Source of the DNA: Acidiflorens sp963847715
GTDB lineage: Bacteria; Acidobacteriota; Terriglobia; Terriglobales; Acidobacteriaceae
Direction of reading: 5' to 3'
Length of the DNA: 64,000 bases
Assembly: GCA_963847715.1 (NCBI GenBank)
Contig: CAWKAZ010000011.1
Location: 1-64,000 of the forward strand
The translations under genes and the position numbers were made by a program. Positions 52,187 through 59,898 of this stretch are shown piece by piece. Position 1 is the stretch's first letter. Every line of letters begins with the position of its first letter. The notes below the pieces were generated by a model. That model made no database searches. It was not told the origin of the DNA and saw only the letters and a list, made by a program, of their open reading frames with translations.

Positions 52187-52490
52187 CGGCTTGCACAACC
52201 GTGGCGGGACGGCTTGCACATGGCAAAAGGCTTGAAAAGCCGTGGCAGACGGCTTGCACGACCGTGGAAGAGCGATTTGCACCACCGCGGAAGACGGCTT
52301 GCGCCACCGTGGAAGAGCGGCCCTTTCAGGGCCGCGTATTCTCCTCGGATCAATGCGGGCTTCAGCCCTGGTGGTCGCCTTTTCTCAGTTTGCCGAAAAA
52401 CTCGATTTTGCTCTTGGGTGGCGCAGCGGTTCACCGCTGCGATAACTGGCTTGTTTCACCGCCGGCTTGAGCCGCTGATGGGCTCTGACC
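52187..52490. repeat. Composite repeat: ~23-bp tandem units plus REP-like copy 3
   Basis: 52187-52308 contains four to five degenerate copies of a 22-24-base unit (GACGGCTTGCACNACCGTGG). They lead into the GGAAGAGCGGCC element at 52309-52374, the third copy in the window. 52425-52482 has GCAGCGGTTCACCGCTGC (hairpin) and CGGCTTGAGCCGCTGATGGG, shared with 15708-15731. Frames crossing this region are spurious. Confidence 0.75.
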
Positions 52491-52551
52491 GATGCCGCTC
52501 ACGAGTTTTTCCCCAGCCCCGGCACAACTCCGCAACCATAGACGCCCGTCG

Positions 52552-52827
52552 TCACGATGGCCGCGGACGGTTTGCGGAATGCTTTACGTTCACTTTCGCG
52601 ACGCGGCGGGTTGACGATACCTGCTTGATCTTCGCCGCCTGGCGTGCGGGATGGGCCGCCTGCTGGTCGTGGTGCTGAACCGTCGCTGTCGTCGGCGCCC
52701 AGGGATCAAACCACGTGGGGTCGACTTCCTGCTGGGCAAAAGCTGATAGCGACAAAGTGGTTACCATCGCTCCCGACAAAACTGCCAGCCAAGCCGCTCT
52801 TTTGAATGATTGCATGCGCGTTTTCAT
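52552..52827 (-). CDS. Small secreted protein of unknown function, 91 aa
   Basis: ATG 52827 is preceded by a full GGAGGTGATT ribosome-binding site. The protein has a signal peptide (AAWLAVLSGAMVTTLSLSAFA), then EVDPTWFDPWAPTTATVQHH and a basic, Ala/Gln/Lys-rich tail. The tail looks disordered and could bind nucleic acid or anionic polymers. The open frame continues to 53799 antisense to typA, but that extension is not credible. Confidence 0.65.
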   Translation of the reverse strand: MKTRMQSFKRAAWLAVLSGAMVTTLSLSAFAQQEVDPTWFDPWAPTTATVQHHDQQAAHPARQAAKIKQVSSTRRVAKVNVKHSANRPRPS

Positions 52828-53058
52828 AGAATCACCTCCGTAATTGATTGATTTCCGCCCTGCGTAACTAGAAACGGAAATCATGGTTGTGATATTGCGC
52901 CCAGTCAGCCGAATCGTCCATGGAGGCAATCTGAAGCTTGTCTGAAGCGATCTGAAGATCCGTCCGCATTCTGAGGCCGAAGCCAGATACACGGGAATCA
53001 GCGGCGCCATAGTAAAGTAGTAGTAAGCCCTAATTTGCAGACCTGAGGAGTTTTCGAT

Positions 53059-54879
53059 CTGAATCCGAGTATTCGCAACATCGCCATCATTGCCCACGTG
53101 GATCACGGCAAGACCACGCTGGTTGACGCCATGCTTCGCCAGAGCGGCACGTTCCGCGACAACGAAACCGTCGCCGAGCGTGTCATGGACTCGAACGACC
53201 TCGAGCGCGAGCGCGGCATCACCATCCTTGCCAAGAACACTGCCGTGTTTTATGGCGGAGTAAAAATCAATATCGTCGACACGCCCGGCCACTCCGATTT
53301 CGGCGGCGAGGTCGAACGCGCCTTGAAGATGGTCGATGGCGTCATGCTGCTGGTCGACGCCAGCGAAGGTCCGCTGCCCCAGACCCGTTATGTGCTGAGC
53401 AAAGCGCTCGAAGCTCATCTGAAGCCGATTCTCGTTATTAATAAGATTGACCGACCCGACGCACGTCCGCAGGAAGTCCTCAACGAGGTTTACGACCTCT
53501 TTATTGACCTTGACGCCAAGGAAGACCAGCTCGACTTCCCCGTCCTCTATACGAACGCCAAGGCAGGAACGGCGGCCATTCATCAGGGAGCGCACGGAGA
53601 AGACCTGCGTCCTTTGTTTGAGGCGATCATCGATACCATTCCCGCTCCGCAAGGAGACAAGGACGGCCCGCTGCAAATCCTGGTCGCGAATCTCGATTAC
53701 AGCGACTATCTTGGCCGCCTCGCCATCGCCCGCGTTTTTTCCGGAACGATGAAAACTGGCGAAGATGTGGCCATTGCCAAGCGCGATGGATCGTTTCACA
53801 AAACAAAAATTACCAAGCTCTTCAGCTTTTCGGGACTCAAGCGCACCGACATCACGGAAACAGCGCTGGGTGACATCATCGCCGTCGCGGGCGTCGAAGG
53901 TATCACGATTGGCGAGACGATTACGACCGCCGAGAATCCCACGCCGCTGCCTCCGATTGTTATCGACGAACCGACGATTGCGATGCTGTTCACCATCAAC
54001 ACGTCTCCGTTTTGCGGACGCGAAGGCAACTACGTTACGTCCCGTAATCTGCGCGAGCGCCTGGAGAAGGAACTGCTCACGAATGTCTCGCTGCGCATGG
54101 AAGAGACCGGCAGCACCGATTCGTTCAAGGTGCTGGGCCGCGGCGAATTGCAGCTCTCGATCCTAATCGAGATGATGCGGCGCGAAGGTTACGAGCTGAT
54201 GGTTGGCAAGCCCGAGATCGTCACCAAGCACATCGACGGCAAGCTGATGGAGCCGGTTGAACATCTCACCGTCGATATCCCCGAAGAATTCGTCGGTGTC
54301 GTCATGGAGCACGTTGGCTCGCGCAAAGGCGAAGTCGCGAATATGCACAATCATGGCTATGGCCGCGTGCGCGTCGAGTTCCGCGTGCCCAGCCGCGGAT
54401 TGATTGGATTGCGCAGCACGCTGCTCACCGACACGCGCGGCACGATTGTCATGAACGCGTTGTTCGACGGATACATCGAGTGGCAGGGAGAAATTCCGCA
54501 TCGTCCGACCGGCGTGCTGATCGCCGACCGGAATGGTACTTCGACCGCGTATGCGCTTTGGGGGCTGCAGGAGCGTGGCGAATTATTTGTCGGCCCCGGC
54601 ATTGAGCTTTACGAAGGCATGCTCGTCGGCGAGAACGCGAAAGATACCGATCTCGACGTAAACGCCGTGCGCGAAAAGAAACTGACGAATATGCGCGCCT
54701 CCACCGCCGATGAGGCGATCCGGCTCGTGCCCTACCGCAATCTCAACCTCGAACAGGCAATCGAATTCATTGCCGACGATGAATTCGTAGAAGTGACGCC
54801 AAAGTCGCTACGCCTGCGGAAGAAGGTTCTGCAGTCCAACAAACGCAAACGCGGACCAATGGTAGCGGTGGAAAGCTGA
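53059..54879 (+). CDS. typA: Translational GTPase TypA/BipA, apparent CTG start
   Basis: Ribosome-associated GTPase of the EF-G family involved in stress, cold adaptation and ribosome assembly. G1 AHVDHGKTT near residues 12-20, G2 ERGITI, G3 DTPGHSDF, G4 NKIDRPDA, then EF-G-like domains and the BipA C-terminal domain (GRGELQLSILIEMMRREGYE). The family begins MNPxIRNIAIIAHVDHG. Here the matching codon is CTG 53059 (LNPSIRNIAII), after GAGGAG at 53045-53050 and eight bases. An in-frame TGA at 53044-53046 excludes an upstream start. GTG 53098 would delete the first strand of the G domain. Confidence 0.9.
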   Translation: MNPSIRNIAIIAHVDHGKTTLVDAMLRQSGTFRDNETVAERVMDSNDLERERGITILAKNTAVFYGGVKINIVDTPGHSDFGGEVERALKMVDGVMLLVDASEGPLPQTRYVLSKALEAHLKPILVINKIDRPDARPQEVLNEVYDLFIDLDAKEDQLDFPVLYTNAKAGTAAIHQGAHGEDLRPLFEAIIDTIPAPQGDKDGPLQILVANLDYSDYLGRLAIARVFSGTMKTGEDVAIAKRDGSFHKTKITKLFSFSGLKRTDITETALGDIIAVAGVEGITIGETITTAENPTPLPPIVIDEPTIAMLFTINTSPFCGREGNYVTSRNLRERLEKELLTNVSLRMEETGSTDSFKVLGRGELQLSILIEMMRREGYELMVGKPEIVTKHIDGKLMEPVEHLTVDIPEEFVGVVMEHVGSRKGEVANMHNHGYGRVRVEFRVPSRGLIGLRSTLLTDTRGTIVMNALFDGYIEWQGEIPHRPTGVLIADRNGTSTAYALWGLQERGELFVGPGIELYEGMLVGENAKDTDLDVNAVREKKLTNMRASTADEAIRLVPYRNLNLEQAIEFIADDEFVEVTPKSLRLRKKVLQSNKRKRGPMVAVES

Positions 54880-54886
54880 GATCTGA

Positions 54887-55024
54887 TCGTTTGTCGGAAG
54901 TCGTTGGTCGTAGGCAAAATCGAATCGCGAACGACCAACGACCATCGACGAACGACTTAAAGTCGACGGTAGCTAGAACATCCGTGATCGGGTTGAGATG
55001 ACCCGATGGTGAGATCACCCGATG
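54887..55024. repeat. Two short-unit repeat elements side by side
   Basis: 54887-54958 holds GAACGAC/CAACGAC/CATCGAC 7-bp units on the right and inverse GTCGTTG-type units on the left. 54984-55024 holds the CCCGATGR octamer type, with the 17-base core at 54999-55015 shared with 4344-4360 and 37358-37374. They lie between typA and the tRNA gene. Confidence 0.88.
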
Positions 55025-55080
55025 AATGAACCCCGATTTGAAGGTGATCCGCGAAGGTTGTAGACTCAAAAGATCATTGC

Positions 55081-55157
55081 GCGCCCGTAGCTCAGCTGGA
55101 TAGAGCGGCAGCCTCCGGAGCTGTAGGTCGGGAGTTCGAATCTCTCCGGGCGCGCCA
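55081..55157 (+). tRNA. tRNA-Arg (anticodon CCG)
   Basis: A full cloverleaf: acceptor GCGCCCG/CGGGCGC, D arm GCTC...GAGC, anticodon stem GCAGC/GCTGT with loop CTCCGGA giving anticodon CCG (reads CGG), T arm GGGAG/CTCTC with TTCGAAT, and encoded CCA. No integrase or duplicated 3' end is seen downstream, so it is not marked as an attachment site. Confidence 0.95.
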
Positions 55158-55202
55158 GTTCCCTTCTTTAAGTCCTGGCGCTAATGATCCACCGCTAGAA
55201 AA

Positions 55203-56270
55203 TCAGCGACCCAGCATAATCACCGTCTCCGTAGCAAAATCGCCACGCATGATGGTGATGTGGACCTTGCCGGTCCTATCCGACAACTCGGCCGCTAATT
55301 CCATCGGCGTCCGCACCGTCTTGCCGTCCACCGCCTTGATCAGATCGCCAACGTGTAAGGCTGCCATCTCCGCAACGCTACCCGGCTCGATCGAGAGAAC
55401 CTTCGCGCCGTCAAATTCTTGCGGACCAACGACAATGCCCATCGTGCGAACCGACATACCACGAGTCGCTGTGTTTGCTGGAGCACTCGCCTGTGGCTGC
55501 GCGGCTGGCGGAGCCGGCTTACGCGGTGCTGGAGCTGGCGTTGGTGCTGGAGCTTCCGCGGGCTCGCCTGAGGGCTCGGGCTTCGATTTATGCCATGGGC
55601 GAATCCACGAACGATGCCCTCCCTCGGACTTAGCCTTGGGTTCCTTGGGAGGTTTGGGCTCCTGGTCGGGAAACTCGCCGCCAAATCGGAGCGCGATTCC
55701 ACCTGCAGCACGGAAGCTGCCTTGGCCGGATGCGCCGTTGTTGGTCAGGTGATTCGTATACACATAATCGACCGGGCCAAACTGCAGTCCAATATGACGA
55801 AAGAGCCAGAAGTCGCCGCCGCCGCCAGCTGCGTAGGCCATCGATGTATCCGAGATGGTGCTGAGAGATGAGGTGCCCAGAAGGTCGGCTTGGTCCCGAC
55901 CAACCAGCGCATGGGCAAAATAGGTAAGCCGCTTCGAGCGATCACCTAGTGTGAGCCGCGGGCCAAACATGTACGAGATGTTCTTGCACGTTATGCCGCC
56001 AGCACCCGCACAATTGTTCACCTGGTGACCGCTAATGTCGGCTTCAACTCCGAAATGATGAAACTGGCCGGCAGCGACGGAAAAATCCCATCCGTTGAGC
56101 TTCAGTTGCTCATAGGGCGTTAAACCGCTAGCCGGTTGATCAAATGCCAGGTATGAGTAGCCGCCAAAGATATCCACGGGAAAGTGCTGCGCGGAAGCGA
56201 TACCAGCAAGACAGACAAAGACACAAAGAGAGGCCAGAGCGAAGCGGACAAATTCTTTCATGTTCCTCAT
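55203..56270 (-). CDS. Outer-membrane beta-barrel protein fused to a C-terminal PDZ domain
   Basis: A 355-aa secreted protein. Signal peptide (LASLCVFVCLAGIASA), then a small OmpA-like beta-barrel (VDIFGGYSYLAFD, FHHFGVEADISGH, AAGGGGDFWLFRHIGLQFGPVDYVY, AAGGIALRFGG, to about residue 190). A long Pro/Ala/Lys linker follows (about 195-265), then a PDZ domain (MGIVVGPQEFDGAKVLSIEPGS, AALHVGDLIKAVDGKTV). The PDZ would lie in the periplasm if the barrel is inserted, possibly tethering a protein or recognising C-termini. ATG 56261 is an alternative start. Confidence 0.78.
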   Translation of the reverse strand: MRNMKEFVRFALASLCVFVCLAGIASAQHFPVDIFGGYSYLAFDQPASGLTPYEQLKLNGWDFSVAAGQFHHFGVEADISGHQVNNCAGAGGITCKNISYMFGPRLTLGDRSKRLTYFAHALVGRDQADLLGTSSLSTISDTSMAYAAGGGGDFWLFRHIGLQFGPVDYVYTNHLTNNGASGQGSFRAAGGIALRFGGEFPDQEPKPPKEPKAKSEGGHRSWIRPWHKSKPEPSGEPAEAPAPTPAPAPRKPAPPAAQPQASAPANTATRGMSVRTMGIVVGPQEFDGAKVLSIEPGSVAEMAALHVGDLIKAVDGKTVRTPMELAAELSDRTGKVHITIMRGDFATETVIMLGR

Positions 56271-56349
56271 TACCCTCGCGCGTACGAGATCGCGGTCAGG
56301 GTTTGGCTTATATCAAAAGTTTGATGCGGTGATTGCGGCAATCGGGAAT

Positions 56350-56595
56350 TATAATCGCGGCCCGGAATAAAGGAAAATACGGGCACCCGCTCAGTCCAGT
56401 CTGATTCTGCCCCCCTGAACGATGCCGACATCTCAAGGTACAATTCCGGCCCTGCTTCAGGTTGTCCGGATGGGGACGCAACGCCGCAACACGTCGGTAA
56501 CCCGACGACTGCTCTCAAGTCATTTCGCTTTCTACCGATGAAGTTGTGAGGGTGAGTCACCGCGGCCAGCCCGCCGACGTGACGGGGAGGACACA
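56350..56595 (+). promoter_or_regulatory. Structured leader, possible c-di-GMP-I (GEMM) riboswitch
   Basis: TATAAT at 56350-56355 would begin a ~234-base leader. Within it, AAGGTACAATTCC is followed by a hairpin (TCCGG...CCGGA, with an inner CCTG/CAGG), then GGGGACGCAACGCC and GTCGGTAACCCGAC. GGGACGCAA(A)GCC and an upstream GGxCAAACC are the signature of c-di-GMP-I riboswitches; here both are near but not exact matches. The order and spacing fit, but I have not verified the tertiary contacts. It precedes a repeat protein of the kind that could act outside the cell. Confidence 0.4.
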
Positions 56596-57765
56596 ATGTC
56601 AACTTCAGCGGTTTCCAGCGCATCGATATTTCAAGAGCTTCAGAGCTTCTATCAGACTCGACAGGGCGATCTCAAACAGCTTGGGAGCGCTCTTCAAAGT
56701 GGCGATCTGGCAGGCGCGCAGCAGGCCTTTCAGTCTTTGGCTGTGCTCGGGGAAGGCGGCCCGTTCGCGAATTCCGAGCCTTTTGGAAAAACAAGCCGTG
56801 CCAATGCTTTCAATGCGATCGGCGAGGCCTTGCAAGCCGGCAACCTATCGCAAGCGCAGGCAGCATTTTCGGCACTCACAGGCGTCCAGGGGAATTCAGC
56901 GATCAGCGCGACTCCCGCTGCCGTGGTGAACCTATCCAGCACACATAACATTGAACCGCCCACTCAAAACGCGTCTTCCATCTACCAGCAGTTGCAAGCC
57001 TACCGGCAGCAGAGGCAGGCGGATATCGCGCAGCTTGGACAGGATCTACAAGGCGGCAACCTGGCTGCCGCGCAGCAGGACTTCACCGCGCTGACCGCCC
57101 TTGGGCAGTCTGGTCCAAACAAGAATGGGCAGCCGTTTCAGCAAGCAGACCGCGCCCAGGCCTTCCAGGCCATTGGTCAGGCGCTGCAGTCTGGGGATCT
57201 GGCGGGAGCGCAATCGGCCTTCACAAGCCTGCAGAGCACCTTCGGCAAACAGAGCCAACCGGCTCAGGCAGCCATCTCCGCATATAACTCAGGCGTCGCG
57301 GAGATCGTCATCAACTTCGCGCCGCCAGCGGGCACAACCCCGCCAAACGGGACACCCGCAGCATTGGTTCCGCCCCTTGAACCGCCAGTCAGTCAGCCGC
57401 CAGCCAGCCTGCCGGTGAACACGAGTGCAGGAGCAGATCGCGCACCCGAACTCGTGATCAATCTCGGAGGAGCCTCTGGGTCGAGTTCTACGACGGGGTC
57501 GGGAACTCCGGAACTGGTCATTAACCTTGGCCAAGGAAATGGATCCTCCTCGAACTCGCCTGAACAAGTCCAGATCACGCTCGGCAGCGGCAATTCCGGA
57601 GCGACCGTCTCGATCGACGCGACGCAGGGACAGAATAACTCCGAGCAAGTCACGATCAATCTGCAACAGCGACAGAATTACGAGCTTATCTTGAATCTGT
57701 TTGGCGCAAGCTCGGCAAGCCAGACGCAGGCGAGCTCGAGCAACGCGCTGAGTGTAAGCGCATAG
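56596..57765 (+). CDS. Repeat protein with helical modules and recurring ELVINL strands
   Basis: A 389-aa protein I cannot assign to a named family. Two ~85-residue helical modules come first (about 12-98 and 128-215), each with IFQELQSF/IYQQLQAY, LGxxLQxGDLAGAQQAF, a GP...PF turn and AFxAIGxALQ. A Pro-rich link follows, then five or six short beta motifs about 20-25 residues apart (EIVINF, ELVINL, ELVINL, QVQITL, QVTINL, ELILNL) in Gly/Ser/Asn-rich sequence, resembling repeats of amyloid-like or beta-solenoid proteins. No signal peptide is evident. A surface or matrix role is inference. Confidence 0.62.
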   Translation: MSTSAVSSASIFQELQSFYQTRQGDLKQLGSALQSGDLAGAQQAFQSLAVLGEGGPFANSEPFGKTSRANAFNAIGEALQAGNLSQAQAAFSALTGVQGNSAISATPAAVVNLSSTHNIEPPTQNASSIYQQLQAYRQQRQADIAQLGQDLQGGNLAAAQQDFTALTALGQSGPNKNGQPFQQADRAQAFQAIGQALQSGDLAGAQSAFTSLQSTFGKQSQPAQAAISAYNSGVAEIVINFAPPAGTTPPNGTPAALVPPLEPPVSQPPASLPVNTSAGADRAPELVINLGGASGSSSTTGSGTPELVINLGQGNGSSSNSPEQVQITLGSGNSGATVSIDATQGQNNSEQVTINLQQRQNYELILNLFGASSASQTQASSSNALSVSA

Positions 57766-57780
57766 CTACCGAGACCAGGC

Positions 57781-57861
57781 CGTAGAGACGGGGCTTGCCC
57801 CGTCTGGCTTGGGCCGCATCAATAGTGGCGCGACTAAGACGCGGCAAGCCGCGTCTCTACA
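57781..57861. repeat. REP-like pair, GTAGAGACG family
   Basis: TAGAGACGGGG-CTTG-CCCCGTCT at the left and AGACGCGG-CAAG-CCGCGTCTCTAC at the right: two hairpins of one family, in inverse orientation. The stem is shared with the terminator at 17145-17175. The element lies between convergent genes. Confidence 0.85.
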
Positions 57862-57900
57862 ATTAACATTGGCCGCAACACCGTCCCATCGAAAAGCGTG

Positions 57901-59895
57901 TCAGTGGCCAGCGTTCGCCGCCAGGTGTCCTGCAACGGCGCGTTCGCGTGCGGCGTCCGTTGTGCGACCCATATGATCGTATACATCCGCCAGGATGATA
58001 TGGGGGGCGGGAGCCTTGGGATCGAGCGAAGCAGCCTTCTTCAAATTCAGTACAGCCCCCTCAAGATCGCCAGACAGCTCCAGAAATCGACCCAAGATCA
58101 GGTAGCTTCCGAAATGGTCGGGTTGGAATTCCAACACCTTCTGGCATTCTTTAATTGTCTCGGGCACGCGATTCGTGCGGGCGTACGCCATCTCGAGAAA
58201 GAGGTGCGCGTCGGCAAGACTTGGCAGCTTTGCGACCACCAGCTCCAGTTCCGGCACCGCGGCTTGGATGTCTTCGGCTGCGATCAGCGCCTTCGCCAGC
58301 TGGAAATGTTCCATTGGCGAATCGGGATTCATTTCCACCGCCTTACGCAGGGCAGGCACTGCCTTATCGTATTCTTTGAGCCGCATGAAACATTCGCCGA
58401 GCTTTGAATAAACCGGCATTCCAGGCTCTTTGACAGTCAGTTGCTGCAGCAGCGGAACCGCTTCTTCAAAACGCCCGTCCTCTTGCAGCATGTTGGCCCG
58501 GCGCATCAGGTTGGCAATTTCGACCTTGTCCTTGGGATCAGCCCGGCGGTCAGAAGAATTCGATTGCGATGCGCCACTCGACGAGACATAACCCAACGCA
58601 GCCAGATTCTCCTGCGCGGAGGGATCGACGGCGGCCTTCGGTGCTTCCCGCTTGTTGCCTGTCTTCTGGCGGAAGGCCTCGATCCGAGACGCCAACGTGT
58701 CGGCCACTGCGGTAGATGCGGAAGCCAGATTGTGCTCGGCCTTTGGATCGGACGACTGGTCGTACAATTCTCGCCGCGGCGCCTGGACAAATAAATACTT
58801 TCCGGTACGGAGCGACTGCAGCGCGCTCCATCCAAATGCAATACGCGGATAGTCAGTCTCCGCGTAGGCTGCCCGGTCGCGCCAAGCCGCGGCATCGTTC
58901 GCCTCCGCCGCTCGCGTTTTCATAATCGGAAGCAATGACTCGCCTTGCACATCTGGCGGCACAGCAACGCCGACCGCCTGCAGGATCGTCGGCATTACAT
59001 CGACGAGTTCCACGCGGTGCTCAACTCGTTTCTCAAGCTGCCTTGCGCCAGTACTGGCATGCGGCAGCTTGATCAGCAGCGGCACCTGGATGGTTTCGTC
59101 GTAAAGAAAAATGCCGTGCGTATCTTCGCCGTGAGCGCCTAACGACTCACCGTGATCCGCCATAACCGCGATCACAGAGCTATCGTAGAGTCCGCGCATC
59201 TTCAAGTGCCGCAGCAGTCTGCCGACTGCGGCATCCGCATAAGCAATCTCCCCGTCGTACGGCTCCTTCGCATACCTGGTCTTGTAAGGCTCAGGAGGAT
59301 CGTAGGGATCGTGCGCATCATAAAGATGCACCCACAGAAATAACGGGCCTTTGGGATGCTTGGCCAACCAGGCCAGGGCATGCTCTACCACTACACCGCC
59401 CCGGCGCTCAACGGTGCGGTAGCGGTTCTCTCCGAGACCTTCGTGGTGGAAATTAGCATCGTAGGTGTCGAATCCGCGATCGAAGCCAGGCGCGTAAGTC
59501 GGACTCGGATCGAGGACAATCGAACCAAGAAATGCGGCCGTTTGATATCCGCGGGCGTGAAGAATGTCGGGAATGTATGGCAAATCCTTTGCAAGCGGCA
59601 CGCGAAAATCATTGACTTGGTTGAATTGGGGATAGGTTCCGGTCAGGATCGTTGCGTGCGAGGCTGTCGTGATGGGCACCTGCGAGTAGGCGTGAGTAAA
59701 TACCGCCGATTGTCGAGCAAGCGCATCCAGGTTCGGAGTCAACCCGCGCTTCGATCCGAGGAATCCCATCCGATCGGCGCGTGTCGTATCCAACGTGATG
59801 AGAATGACATTCGGCGGAGGGACTGGGCTTGCGGCCGACGCCAGCGAGGTGGCGGCCAAACAGAGCAAACAGAACCACTGGCGGATCACACCCAT
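57901..59895 (-). CDS. Sulfatase-fold hydrolase/transferase with C-terminal TPR repeats (paralogue 1)
   Basis: A 664-aa exported protein. Signal peptide (CLLCLAATSLASA), an alkaline-phosphatase/sulfatase-fold domain (about 27-400) and about four TPR repeats (about 455-655). Metal-site text includes ITLDTTRADRMG and VMADHGESLGAHGEDTHG. The sulfatase CxPxR site reads TTASHAT (T76), so no formylglycine can form. A Thr nucleophile points to a phosphodiesterase or phosphotransferase chemistry, as in NPP- or LTA-synthase-like members. It follows its paralogue by three bases on the same strand. Substrate unknown. Confidence 0.82.
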   Translation of the reverse strand: MGVIRQWFCLLCLAATSLASAASPVPPPNVILITLDTTRADRMGFLGSKRGLTPNLDALARQSAVFTHAYSQVPITTASHATILTGTYPQFNQVNDFRVPLAKDLPYIPDILHARGYQTAAFLGSIVLDPSPTYAPGFDRGFDTYDANFHHEGLGENRYRTVERRGGVVVEHALAWLAKHPKGPLFLWVHLYDAHDPYDPPEPYKTRYAKEPYDGEIAYADAAVGRLLRHLKMRGLYDSSVIAVMADHGESLGAHGEDTHGIFLYDETIQVPLLIKLPHASTGARQLEKRVEHRVELVDVMPTILQAVGVAVPPDVQGESLLPIMKTRAAEANDAAAWRDRAAYAETDYPRIAFGWSALQSLRTGKYLFVQAPRRELYDQSSDPKAEHNLASASTAVADTLASRIEAFRQKTGNKREAPKAAVDPSAQENLAALGYVSSSGASQSNSSDRRADPKDKVEIANLMRRANMLQEDGRFEEAVPLLQQLTVKEPGMPVYSKLGECFMRLKEYDKAVPALRKAVEMNPDSPMEHFQLAKALIAAEDIQAAVPELELVVAKLPSLADAHLFLEMAYARTNRVPETIKECQKVLEFQPDHFGSYLILGRFLELSGDLEGAVLNLKKAASLDPKAPAPHIILADVYDHMGRTTDAARERAVAGHLAANAGH

Positions 59896-59898
59896 GGC

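Noticed and set aside
52201..52678. Frames in the composite repeat region
   Set aside because: They encode tandem-repeat text and have no coding features.
52828..53799. Long minus-strand frame continuing from the small secreted protein through typA
   Set aside because: It is antisense to the strongly conserved typA gene, and the ribosome-binding site and signal peptide place the real start at 52827.
55081..55157. tRNA gene as a possible integration site
   Set aside because: No integrase, no duplicated tRNA 3' end and no foreign block follow it.
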